Assembly: GCA_024220505.1 (NCBI GenBank)
Contig: JAKZZE010000003.1
Location: 1-64,000 of the forward strand
Reading direction: 5' to 3'
Length of the DNA: 64,000 nt
Source: Rhizopus arrhizus
Lineage: Eukaryota; Mucoromycota; Mucoromycetes; Mucorales; Rhizopodaceae
Shown: positions 53,048-63,736 of the stretch, one piece after another
How the letters are laid out: each line of letters begins with the position of its first letter
How positions within the stretch are numbered: the stretch's first letter is position 1
The notes under the pieces: model-generated
Told to the model about the DNA's origin: nothing
What the model saw: the letters and a program-made list of their open reading frames with translations, nothing else
Database searches by the model: none
Made by a program: the position numbers and the translations under genes

Positions 53048-53812
53048 TAATATTGAAAACAAGTCGAGCAACCTGAGCGATTTTTTCACGATGATCAAAC
53101 AATGAAGCATGCTGGCTGCTCTGTTATGTTTTAAGGCTGTATTAGATATTGAGGACCGGAATATGTGTGTCAAGTATATGATGGTATAATGAGCTCATAA
53201 ATATACACATATATTTCGCTTACTTCATACCACAAAAGCCTAGCGTATAGTGGTCTAAAACGTCGTAATCTCTCGTTTCAGTATGACAATGACACAAGGC
53301 ACAAGTCGACGCATGTCACAAACTCAATATTTGATAACAGCGCTTCTGTGCTACAAGTTTAGCCGTCACTAATCCCGGCCTAAGTCCGCTTAAGCATGCT
53401 AGGTGGCAATTGATGGCAAAGGTATGATGATACGACAGTAGATCAAAAAGGGTCGATGATCTTTGGAAAAAAGTAGTTAAAGAGTCGGGTTCTTTTATTG
53501 AAAATGATATACACGCATATTATTAGCATATGCAAAGAAGAACATCCGATGATATCAAGAGATGAGATGATTATATAAAGTCTAAGGTCTTAGCCACTTT
53601 TGCGGTTTTTAGAAAATATAAAATTTTATAAATTTAAAGCACGCTTATCGCTCAGTTTTTACAATGTCATGCTTAGAACATACATAAATTACAATGACTA
53701 GTATATCCTCCTTCTAGTACAGTTTCATGACTATTGCAATTACCATGAGCAGGTAATGGTAGTTAAAAGCTGAAAAAAAGTTTTGTGCACCAGTTTTGTC
53801 CGCTACTGTAAG

Positions 53813-54942
53813 TACTTTAAGTGCGTATTCTTTTGCCTCTTGATCCTGAGCCCGTGCGGAGGCAAGCCCAAAGATTGCCAAACGCTTGGCTTGTTCACAG
53901 GTTTGTTGTAAGAGGCTGTGGGCTTCTTCGGCGTCCACTTCTCGGTGATGTTCGATGAGGTAACCCAGTTGTTCATAGATTTCAACTGCTGTGCTGGCTT
54001 GAAAGCGAGTATTTTCTGTGACCTTATATATGGAATTAATGACTTGCGTCGTTTCCACAGTGTACTTTTTAAGGTCTGGGAGGAAGTTTCGGTTGATTGT
54101 GTTATGTTCTGGTAAAGTAATTAAGGTAGCGATAAAAACCAAAGAATACTTTTTGAGACTGAACTTTATTTAAGACAATCTTAATTGTTAAAAAGAAATC
54201 ATTACAAAGTCTACTATTTATATTCTTCTATCAGTTGGCGGGTAAATGAGTAGTTATGAGCGTAGATCCAATAATTGACATGTTTGATTGAAGAATGATC
54301 ACTGAATCGATTATGAAAATTTTTAATTCGTTGTTTTTATAGATCTTATTGTTCTTTAACTGATCTGGGAGAATTGTCCCGTCTTCATTGAGAGGAAAGA
54401 TATATTTATATGAAATGCCTCCAGTCAGATCATAGTTGACTAGGTACCTGATCCATTATTATTCATTTACAGAAATTATGAATAATAAAGATCATGACTT
54501 AATTATTGTTCATGTTTACTTTATAGGATGAATCTAATAGTGATAGTTTTATATAAAAAAGAAGAAGAATATATTTTATTTGATAAAGATTTAAATTATT
54601 ATCTTCTATCAGTTTTAATATACTTCTTTTAGTTGTGATTATTCAATGTCCGTTATGATCAGACGCTGTTCTACAACAGATTGCTTCTGGAGTAGTCCAG
54701 TCGTTCGGGACGTACTTGTAAGCTTCTCGTTTGAACTGTTTGAGGTTGTCTTGAAGTTGCTGTGGAGGTGTGTTCTCCAGTTCTTCAATGATGTCCAATG
54801 GCATTTCGGTGCCTTGGTGATGTTGTTGTCGTTCGAGTTCAAGTCTCTTGCTGAACTCTCTAAATAATTGGTCAACTTGTTCCTGGGTGTAAAGGGTTTG
54901 TCCGGATTGTTCTGCATGGTGAATGTTATTGATATCACTCAT
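53813..54942 (-). pseudogene. Retroelement-like ORF split by solo LTR X2, 3' truncated
   Basis: ATG 54942 (MSDINNIHHAEQSG). The 5' piece (54679-54942) has a QEQVDQLFREFSKRLELERQ helix and KREAYKYVPNDWTTPEAI. After removal of X2 and one GATTG the frame continues NRNFLPDLKKYTVETTQVIN ... LGYLIEHHREVDAEEAHSLL ... LASARAQDQEAKEYALKVL, and then runs into the terminal repeat of relict element 5 at 53812. I do not recognise it with certainty. The length, helix content and QAKRLA..AQDQEAKEYA segment remind me of the Gag-like ORF of DIRS-type elements in Mucorales, from memory only. A host gene is the alternative. Confidence 0.5.
54100..54678 (-). mobile_element. Solo LTR X2
   Basis: 579 bp, target duplication GATTG (54095-54099 and 54679-54683). 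Removing it restores an open frame across the junction, which confirms the boundaries. Confidence 0.92.
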
Positions 54943-55437
54943 AATTTTGTCCACGATGCGCGGCTTAGAAAGATATAAGGAAAAAGGGATTTTATTTGTA
55001 AATTTTATATATAAGGAAAATAAAGCGCGGCTCAGAGAGCATGTACCACATTGGGAGTCGAAATGGAGCCAACAAGAATTGTCGTAGGAACGATAGACAA
55101 CTGGGATTAGTTTAGGTACGACAAGCAATTTGCACTGTGATTTTTTATTTTTTTGAGCAGAAACTTTATTTGCCTGCATTTTTTAGCACTTAGTGAAAAA
55201 AAAATTAAAAAATAAAAAAAAAACGGCCATCAGCCAATGACATTTCTCTAAATTGTGTTTTTACTAAATTTTGCCAAAAATCTCGACGGGTGTGATGTAT
55301 AATGACAGTTTGGATGAAGATTAATAAACTTGAGCTCCGATTCCTTATAAAAAAAAGTTTGGATGAAGAACATGAACTGTAAATTACAGTTCATGACAAG
55401 AGACAAAAGACGCCCCATATTTTTATATAAGTAAGAT
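54943..55437. other. Upstream region of the split ORF, with a perfect hairpin
   Basis: The minus-strand frame is open upstream to about 55179 (MQANKVSAQ) but looks like leader sequence. 55371-55395 is a perfect palindrome, arms CATGAACTGTAA, spacer A. AAAGCGCGGCT near 55021 and AATAAACTTGAGCTC near 55323 recur as AAAGCGCGGCT near 57029 and AATAAACTTGAGCTT near 57171. Confidence 0.4.
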
Positions 55438-55760
55438 TGAGATATTTGCAGATAATAAAGTGAAAAATAGAAAGGAAATAGTACTTGAAAACTAGTGAAT
55501 GAGTCTCTATATAACCTCTTTATTAGATTTTAAGACGAGAGAGAGAGAACCCATTTAAGCAAACTAAGCCTTTATATAGGGAATGAAGTTATTCAGGGAC
55601 CGAAGTGAGCTCAAGGTTAGTTTTAGTATTGAGCTTGAACAATATATGGGTTTTAGGGAATATGTAATAAGTAATATTATGTATTCAGTACTTGTTATTT
55701 CTTATATAAGATCTGAGTAATCTCATACGAATAATAGTATTTAATGAGGTAAACACGACA
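55438..55760 (-). mobile_element. Solo LTR W2
   Basis: 323 bp, same ends as W1 (TGAGATATTTG...ACACGACA). The flanks do not show a duplication, and Y3 starts immediately to the right. Confidence 0.75.
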
Positions 55761-56778
55761 AGCTTGTTTCTAGCTTGTGTTGTAGAACAGCGTCTGATCA
55801 TAACGGACATTGAATAATCACAACTAAAAGAAGTATATTAAAACTGATAGAAGATAATAATTTAAATCTTTATCAAATAAAATATATTCTTCTTCTTTTT
55901 TATATAAAACTATCACTATTAGATTCATCCTATAAAGTAAACATGAACAATAATTAAGTCATGATCTTTATTATTCATAATTTCTGTAAATGAATAATAA
56001 TGGATCAGGTACCTAGTCAACTATGATCTGACTGGAGGCATTTCATATAAATATATCTTTCCTCTCAATGAAGACGGGACAATTCTCCCAGATCAGTTAA
56101 AGAACAATAAGATCTATAAAAACAACGAATTAAAAATTTTCATAATCGATTCAGTGATCATTCTTCAATCAAACATGTCAATTATTGGATCTACGCTCAT
56201 AACTACTCATTTACCCGCCAACTGATAGAAGAATATAAATAGTAGACTTTGTAATGATTTCTTTTTAACAATTAAGATTGTCTTAAATAAAGTTCAGTCT
56301 CAAAAAGTATTCTTTGGTTTTATTGTTATTCCTTATTTTACTTTACCAGAACATAACAGCTTGTATTGTCAATTATGTTATTTGGATGGTTTCAGATAAC
56401 TCTGGATATAGGACTGTTTAAGGAGACGGTACGGATGAATATAAAGACCTTTAGCACTGTGATTGGATATCATTGTTATAATAATATCTCAGTCAGGATA
56501 AATGTTTTCATGACTGATGATGATCCGGTAAGTAATCGTCATTCCTTATTCAACATGCTCATATTATCAATAAGCTATATTACAGCCATGTCATCTTATT
56601 TGACTATGTGAAGTTAATATGAATAAAGCTTAATATAAAAATCTAATCAAAGTATTTTATTGATCTGTGTTGAGAATAATGTTATAAATGATTCCAAGTT
56701 ATGTCAGCATACTATTTAGGATCATATCCGATTCCTTTTACTAAAATAAAGTGACTATAATCTTATGTATCGTTAAAA
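55761..56778 (-). mobile_element. LTR Y3, truncated, interrupted by solo LTR X3
   Basis: Reverse copy of the Y LTR, collinear with Y2 from about 50380 to 51138. The end reads CGTTAAAA in place of CCTTAACA. X3 lies at GCTTG. Confidence 0.75.
55778..56358 (+). mobile_element. Solo LTR X3
   Basis: 581 bp, TGTTGTAGAACAG...ACATAACA, 5-bp duplication GCTTG (55773-55777 and 56359-56363); Y2 shows the empty site near 50386. Opposite orientation to X1 and X2. Confidence 0.92.
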
Positions 56779-57623
56779 CCAACCTTTACTGCCATTCCAA
56801 CCAGGGTAAATATTCCTCGATTGGCTACTCTCTTCCCCTCACTAGGAACACTCACTTGTTTCCTTCTTTCTTCCTCCCATGTCGTTTTTACCCTTGATTA
56901 CCAAAAGGATTTTTAGTTTCCATTCATTTTTTATTGATCTGACCAGGACGAAAACAATACAATATTAAACATCATGCGCTCAAAGTGGTCATTAATTTTT
57001 TATATGAATAAATCAAGATTTAAACGTAAAAGCGCGGCTATCTGAGCCTGTACCACATTTTGCGACTTCGCTTCATCTGCATTCATATAAAATACTTTAT
57101 ATTATTGCATATACTTTTAACATTGAAAAACCCAAAAACAATTATCATGACTTGATTATATCGTCACATCAATAAACTTGAGCTTTGCCTCCTTATAAAA
57201 AAAAAAAAAAAGTATATATATATATATAAAATACTCCTACAAAAAAAAGTTTAATCTTACTACTCTATAGTTTATGCTGTGATTTCCTATAATAATAGCT
57301 TACCTATTTCTCTGCAATTTCAACGACAAGATCACAAAAATTATGTAAAGCCATCTATGTTCGAAATGAGGATACAAGATTCTTGGTATTTGACAACCAT
57401 TGTCAAATTGATAAGTAACGTTTTCTTCATTGGTAGATAAATGGTACTTTCAAGCTATTATGATGGTCATTGAAAGCCTTCCTTTGTGAAATTAGTTTAA
57501 AGCATTGCAAAGGTAGATTAACATTTATTAACTGTTTGCATATTTTACTCTCACAAAGTGGGAGATTTTATTTCATGGGAATTTTAAGTTTGAATAATGT
57601 ACAAAAGAATTCTAAAGTATACT
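56779..57623. other. Intergenic region, no gene seen
   Basis: Contains the AAAGCGCGGCT / AATAAACTTGAG pair mentioned above (57029-57190), a (TA)n run near 57215-57230 and A-runs. It would hold the terminator of the KAR9-like gene. Confidence 0.35.
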
Positions 57624-59947
57624 TTAGTTTTTCCAACCTTTGGGACTATTGCGAGAACTCGAGTCAGAAGCTGAATGATTTGAATTTCCAGTATAAGTAC
57701 GAACTACAACATCACTAGCCATTAATGAACTGTGTTCTAGCAAAAAGAATTCAAGATCCTGCCAACCTCCGCCCACGCGTATCAAAACCTTATTGTTCTT
57801 TAGTTTTCCACCTTTTCTATCTGTGTAGGTCATCAATTTACATGTATACAGTTTCTTTCCGCCCATAGAAGATAGGCTGAGTTCGTTTCCAAATAATATT
57901 TTCCTGGTTCTACCCGTTGGCATCTGATAGAAATAGGGCTTGCATTCATGATTTGAGCAACTTCAACATCTAACGGGTCCTTTGGATCAGCGCGATAAAT
58001 ACCGTTTTCATTTACTGAAATTTCCATAAGTGAAGGCTTATGACGAAGAATTGGCATAGATTGTTTTTTTCTTAAAGTTGAATTGGTAGCATATTTGGGT
58101 AATGTAGGTACAGGTGGTGGATGATTTGTTTTAATGGATGCTCTGGGTTGGGGTATCATAGGAGAAGCTGTTCTTGACATTTCTTTGGGCGTTTTTGGCC
58201 TTGGTATTAAAGAAGGAGTGATGGATCTTGTTCTTATTGAAGGAGACATAATTCTATCTGTTCTTAGATCGCCTAAACTACTTTTTGATCTAAATCCCGA
58301 GCTTTTCGGTTGCTGAGGTGTATTCACATTGCGTTTGCTGGGTGTTTTTGCTCTCGGCCTTATGTCTTGTGTTGTAGAAGGCCTTTCTATCATATGAGAC
58401 AATATCCTTTTACCATTTGTCTTTGGCTTCATCAAGTCTACACCAAAATAGCGTTCATCTTCATCATAGAAGTCCTCTCTTTTCGATTGGGCGCTTTCAT
58501 TACGAAATGGTCTAGGCGTTTTTGTTTTTTTTGATGGTTGTGAAGAGGTAGATGAATCAGATGTACTACTTCGTAATGGAGAAGGAGGATGTTGAGGCGA
58601 CATCCGGCTTCTTGGCTTGTTTTCAATAGTTGGCTCAGGAGTACGATACCTTATTTCTTTCCAAGAGGATTGCTTTTTATTTTGCAGATTACCTGATATA
58701 ATTCTTTCTGCCTCTACCAAGTCTTTCAGTCTTAATTCATTCATGACTTCCTTTAAATGATTCCATTTCTGTAGCATTGATTCATGCCTCTGTTGAATGA
58801 TAGTCTCTTTTGAGCCACGAGATAATATACCGTTGCCTAATATAGCTAACATACGATCGATGCTTGGGGTATAATACTTATATTTTGCTTCAAAGCTTTT
58901 TTCGATAGATTTAAACTTTTCTATGTCTATTGGGCATGCATTTGACTTAGGTTGAAATGAACGTAATATTGATTTATATGATGATTGTTGTTGTTGTTGT
59001 TGTTGAAACCAGCTTTTTATGTGTTGTATGAATGAATGGCACTGAATGACTGATCTATCTAAGCCTTCAATCATAACATCTACTTGATCTGATACTCTCT
59101 TGAATACAATTGACCAACGATCTTCCTTATATTCGTATTTAAATTCACCTCTTTCCATTTGTAATTGCTCCCATTTATCCTTTAATTTTTCAAATCTCTT
59201 TTTTGTCAAATTCTGCGGCTGCACTTGGCTAACTCTTGTATAGATAGTCTGAATTGCATGTAAAATTGTATCAAATGCACGATCAATTTCTGACATCGTG
59301 CTATTCTCCTTACCAATGTTGTTTGCCGTCATATTCACAAGTGTAGAGCTGTCACTGTTGCTTCCTATACTAAATAAATCATCATTGTTATTGGCTCTTT
59401 CGGATAAAGATGACGTAGGTGACATAATAGCTGCATGTTGCTTCTTCTCCTGAAAATCAAATATCATAATGGATACATCGTCCATCTGTATCAGCAGATT
59501 TTCAATATCATAAACCAAATCGTTTTGTTCCTTGTTGGTTAATATTTGTTGCTTGACAGATGCCATATAGTGCTGCAGACTAGACCACTCTGACTGTATC
59601 TTGGTAACCTTCATCCTTGTCACTCGTTCCTCAACACCATTATTCAGCATGATATCGTTTAATTCTGATAAACTATTGATAGTAGGCGCCATCTGATTCA
59701 CTGTTGCTTCTAAAAAACTAATATCGTTCATATCTTGATTCAAACTTTGCTCCAGTGAAAACAAAGCAAGGTGAACAGACTCTAACCAACTTGATATTTT
59801 ATTAATAATCCTTTGAAAAATATCAAGTGATTCTTGAACACTTAAAGTTCCCTGTAAGTTGAATATTTGCTCTATTTCCTTATCTGGTAGTGGAAGTGCG
59901 TTGAAATGCATCTCTTGATAGTTGTTAGTGATTATACTTGTTGTCAT
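57624..59947 (-). CDS. KAR9-like / GAS2 (GAR) domain cytoskeletal protein, one apparent frameshift
   Basis: A host-type gene. ATG 59947 (MTTSIITNNYQEM) starts about 700 residues in one frame. Residues about 20-420 are alpha-helical, spectrin-like (LQGTLSVQESLDIFQRIINK, KLKDKWEQLQMERGEFKYEY) and resemble the KAR9 family that links microtubule plus ends to cortex or actin. A poly-Q run is near 320. Residues 440-640 are basic, Ser/Pro-rich and disordered (TRSITPSLIPRPKTPKEMSR), typical of microtubule-binding regions. The C-terminus is a GAR/GAS2 domain: DPLDVEVAQIMN...EPGKYY, then in another frame FGNELSLSS, KLYTCKL, VLIRVGGGWQDLEFFLLEH. The two frames join only if one base is added near 57891-57901 (a T-run in the coding strand), so this is either a one-base sequence error or a true mutation. 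The second frame ends at 57624. No intron explains the join. Confidence 0.75.
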
Positions 59948-62640
59948 GGTAAATAAAATAGATGCAAGAAATTAAAAGCACATGATATGAGATTAAGTAC
60001 AGATCAAACGAAAAAAAAAAAAAGAAGAAAAGAAAAAATGTTTTTTAATAAAATGGTTATGTAACAAAAATAAAAAGGAGAAAACAGTGGGTCTCACTTT
60101 TAATAAGGAGCAGTTTTTTTATTATTGTTGTTTTTTTCCTTTTCTTTGTTGTACAAAAATAAAAATGTATCGCGTGGGCTTTAAATAATCCATAGTCACT
60201 AGAGCCGTTATGAACTATTATTTTTCCTTTGATGTAGCCCATATCAATTTTATTGGTTTCATTTTAACGTTTAATAAGCATAACATTTCACATGCTTCCA
60301 CTTGAAATGAATAAGCAGCCAGTCATGCTCAGAGTTCCGACAAATTTCCCAGCATGGTTGAAATATCAAAAAAATAATGGAAAAACCAAGCAGGTGACAA
60401 CTCATTTAATTAACACAAAGCTATTCTTATGCTTAAGTCATCATATGCTACTTGAAAAAATAGTACAAATTAAATGATAATTGTACAACTTATTGTATAC
60501 CTCAGAGAGAAATAACATTTTATTAAACACATAAATAAAAATACACGGGACTGAAACAGCTAAACAAACAAATATAAAAAGAAAAATAAGATTAGTCTCA
60601 TACCTAAGGTTTCGTTCTCCCTAAGGCGTTTTCACTCGAATTTATTTTCCTTATGAAATTATATAACATCATCTATGTTTCAGACAAGAAAACTAACATA
60701 AGGTGCTTCAAAGAATTAGACTTTGTTAAACTATAAGCCAAAAAGGGTAATATTTCTATCTAATACATATAATTGTTATACTAATGGATATTGGCCGGAA
60801 AAAATGATCATCAAAACGTTTTAAGCATTCCTTAGATGACGTGTTCCTCTCTTCCTTAAATATCAAGACACATTCTAGTATTACTCGATAAAAATAAGTA
60901 AACAACTAAACTATACGTTAACAGAAACACCTATAAGCCCCAAATCTAAATGAACGAGCAAACACACAGATGAAGACGGGGTCAAGTAGAGCTATAGCAA
61001 GGCGCTATAAGCTAGTACATGTATCATATTCTGTGTTTAATTTTATAAAATATTTAAATATCTTTAATCATAAATGCCCTTCACGGATTCAAAAAAGAAG
61101 TTGGCTTAATAATCAACTTCTTTTTTTTAGATTGATCGCTCCAAAACAATCTGTAAAACTTATAAAACTTGATTGAGTAGAAACTCTAATACTATTTAAG
61201 CTTTCTTAAATAAATTTTTAATATCCTTTTTATTGTAAACAATATTTGGTGCCTGGTATATAATTCATGTAATGTGTTTAGCCCTCGGACTAAATGTTTT
61301 AAAATAACACCGAGACATGCATTAACTTTATGTCCAATAATTTAGTACAAATCAATTCCTTGTGGAGGTTAGATAAAAGCGCTATTAATTGGAATCAAAC
61401 TTTACGGGGCGGTTGTATTTGTACCGAAGCGAAAAGCAAAGATACATCAAAGTTGACATGGATTTTTCAATGGCCAAAAGTACAGCCATTGTCTTATTGT
61501 TCATACATTCATGCTAATATTCTTCAGATAAGTAAAGTAATTATAAATGAAACAAAGAGGAATAATACCCGCTTGAAATAAGTAATATTTATAGCATCAC
61601 AATCGCGTTGATCTACTGAAGCTAAATTTAAATTTTGCTTTCTGATTTTGAATACGCAATTTCTCATTTTTTATGCATCAAATTTTGGACAGTATTGATT
61701 GACTCTTTTCTTCTTTTCTATGAGAAATAGCTTGATGAATACATATTTTGTTTGCTTCCTTTTTCTTCACTTGCGTTAAAAAATGTATTTTCGATGTTTT
61801 AAATGTGTGCACGGACCATAAGTGGTGATGATATGTCATTTATTTATTTTACATGCTGTATTTATGAATTGTTTTTTAATTGTAAATGAATACATTTAAC
61901 CCGCTGAGCTTGCTGAGGTAATCAAAAAAAATGTATTTTCACTTGTTCATATTCTTGAAAGAAAAATATTTTTAATCCATTTTAACATGCAAACTGTCAC
62001 CTAAATAGCTAAAAAGCATTAGGCAACTATATCTTGATATTGGAACCTGCAAAAACATAGTCCAGGAGTACGACAAAGCGCCGATAGTATGTCATTTCCG
62101 AAGCATTATCATCAATGGGTATACCAAAGCTTTGACCACTAAAAAAAAGGGGGGGATTAGAAACTAGATAAGACCATTACTCTTTTCACTCTACATGGTA
62201 TCCAAAATGCATAGCATTCTAAAGCAATCCGAATTTCGCTCCTTCTTGTCAATAAGTCCAATCTTTTCTACTAATATTTGGCGTAAGAAACTGTTTATGT
62301 CGTTACTATTGGGCCAAAAGAAAGAAAGAAAGAAAGAAAAGGAAAGAAGAAAAAAAAAGGTTAATACCGAAGCCATTTTTTATATATAGACTTGCCCCAA
62401 TTTCTTATCAGTTGGCAATAAGTTTATCAAACATAGCCAAACTTGGCAAATCCAACCAATATCCTTCCTCTGATTCAGGCGTATCTTATTCACATAGAAA
62501 ACTAAGTTGTCTCAAGGTAAAGATACTTTCCATTGCAGTGTATATCGACTCATCCAACGTATTTACAATATTTGGTAGTAGTAATCTACGTGATAGGTTA
62601 AAATCTTAACCCAGCCTTTTTTCTTTTTTCTGTTACTTTA
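59948..62640. other. AT-rich intergenic region, no gene recognised
   Basis: About 2.7 kb. ORFs here are short (up to about 83 residues), biased and without recognisable motifs. A perfect 13-bp inverted repeat (61091-61103 and 61114-61126, AAAAAAGAAGTTG and its inverse) with a 10-nt loop followed by T's resembles a transcript-end hairpin. A purine-rich GAAA repeat is near 62320-62357. Confidence 0.4.
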
Positions 62641-62740
62641 CACTATTTCCAGAAGTTAAAGTCGTCGTGGCTTGTCGCAATTACATATAAATTGTATTAT
62701 AAAACTTTACAAAATGCGACTTTAATTTCTGGTAATAGTG
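62641..62740. mobile_element. MITE of 100 bp
   Basis: Imperfect inverted ends CACTATTTCCAGAAGTTAAA and, inverted, CACTATTACCAGAAATTAAA, flanked by TA on both sides (62639-62640 and 62741-62742), as for Tc1/mariner-derived MITEs. It overlaps the last exon of the gene at 62681-63662. Confidence 0.75.
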
Positions 62741-63662
62741 TAATGTTTCTTGTTCAATGGGCGTAAGATGGTCTTGACATAGAAGTTCGATTATATGGTT
62801 TGTAATTCTTTGTTCAATGCTATCACCTTTTGTCAATTTCTGTTGAATGGTGGTCTTGTCGTTTTCATTGAAGGTTCCTAAAAGCTAAAACGAAAAATGT
62901 TAGTGCATCTTATGACTAGATAACGATTGTAATTTCAAAAAGGCCATACTTTCTTTACAGCATAATTATTTAAATCGCTATTTTGAACTTCGTTATCAGC
63001 TATGTATGTAGTCTCGATGGAGTCACCAGTATCTGAACTTTTTTCTTTGCTAGTTTCTTCGTTATCCCTACTTTCAGCTAAATTATCATTGGTTGGTAGG
63101 TTCCTGTGCTTCAGTGACTGAGTGACCTGTGCTGTTGAAGATTTCGCTACGGCTGCAGTTACATCTAAAGCTGCTTCACTACACCTATCCACCAACTTTC
63201 GCTACAAAGCACGTATGGTTATAAAAATAAATGTGAGTCAAATTCCACATATTAAATAATGTTATACTTACGCGTCGATTTATTCTTGCAAGGATATCGT
63301 TCCATGTAAGCAGGTTGAAACTCTTAGGCTTTCTTAAACTAATCAGTAAGAGGTGAGATCAGTAAGTCTCACAGGATCAAAAGTCATTTATCTTACTCTT
63401 TTGTATTTCCATTCACTTCCATGTACATTTGTCTGTATTTTTCAAACCAGAAGCCATTAAAAACAGGACTTGTATTTATAGATTCCTGGAATGACCAATT
63501 GGCCAAGTTGACCACATATTTTTCAACAACTTTTGTAAACGAAGCTTTTGGGGTTTGCTCAATATACTTTTTTAGCTCTTTACAAAGTATAACAAGTTAA
63601 AAGTTTTAGTAAGTTCGAGTTGGTTAATGAAAGCTTCTACCTTTGTAACCTTTATAAGTCAT
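62681..63662 (-). CDS. Five-exon gene of unknown function
   Basis: Exons 63641-63662, 63397-63577, 63272-63338, 62950-63201 and 62681-62885. Introns are 63, 58, 70 and 64 nt with GT-AG ends, and phase holds at every join, giving 241 residues. Start MTYKGYK, then KELKKYIEQTPKASFTKVV and NLANWSFQESINTSPVFNGF, a basic NDILARINRRRKLVDRC, an acidic Ser/Thr-rich linker (RDNEETSKEKSSDTGDS), and a helical end (GDSIEQRITNHIIELL). I do not recognise a domain. The last 19 residues (HYYQKLKSHF and on) and the stop are encoded by the MITE at 62641-62740. The start lies 75 nt from the end of an LTR. Confidence 0.6.
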
Positions 63663-63736
63663 GTTGTCAAGAAAAAGTATGAGAAAGGACTAAGTGAAAA
63701 TGCAGATATGAAACATTTTATTTGTTGAAGGAATGT

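Larger units (their letters stand above)
51139..53812 (+). pseudogene. Relict Tc1/mariner (element 5), split by element 4
   Basis: Heavily decayed. The left part reads EGWKSAIFSNETNMNIMDADS (51325-51395), matching the first catalytic motif of Tc1 enzymes. The right part, after element 4, reads QTMKHAGCSVMF, EYVCQVYDG, QYDNDTRHKSTHV, a WPSQSPDLNPIE-like stretch with substitutions (about 53360-53400) and a C-terminal DDLWKKVVKESGSFIENDIH. Many stops and frameshifts. A terminal repeat end (GTCCGCTACTG before TA) is at 53802-53812; the left end is lost at Y2. Confidence 0.7.

Noticed and set aside
54643..55179. Longer N-terminus (MQANKVSAQ) of the split ORF
   Set aside because: The upstream 79 residues are of mixed, non-repetitive but unremarkable composition, and MSDINN at 54942 is followed at once by the conserved-looking helix; left as leader.
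61330..61581. 83-residue ORF in the gene desert
   Set aside because: No motif, no neighbouring exon with consistent phase, typical chance length for this composition.
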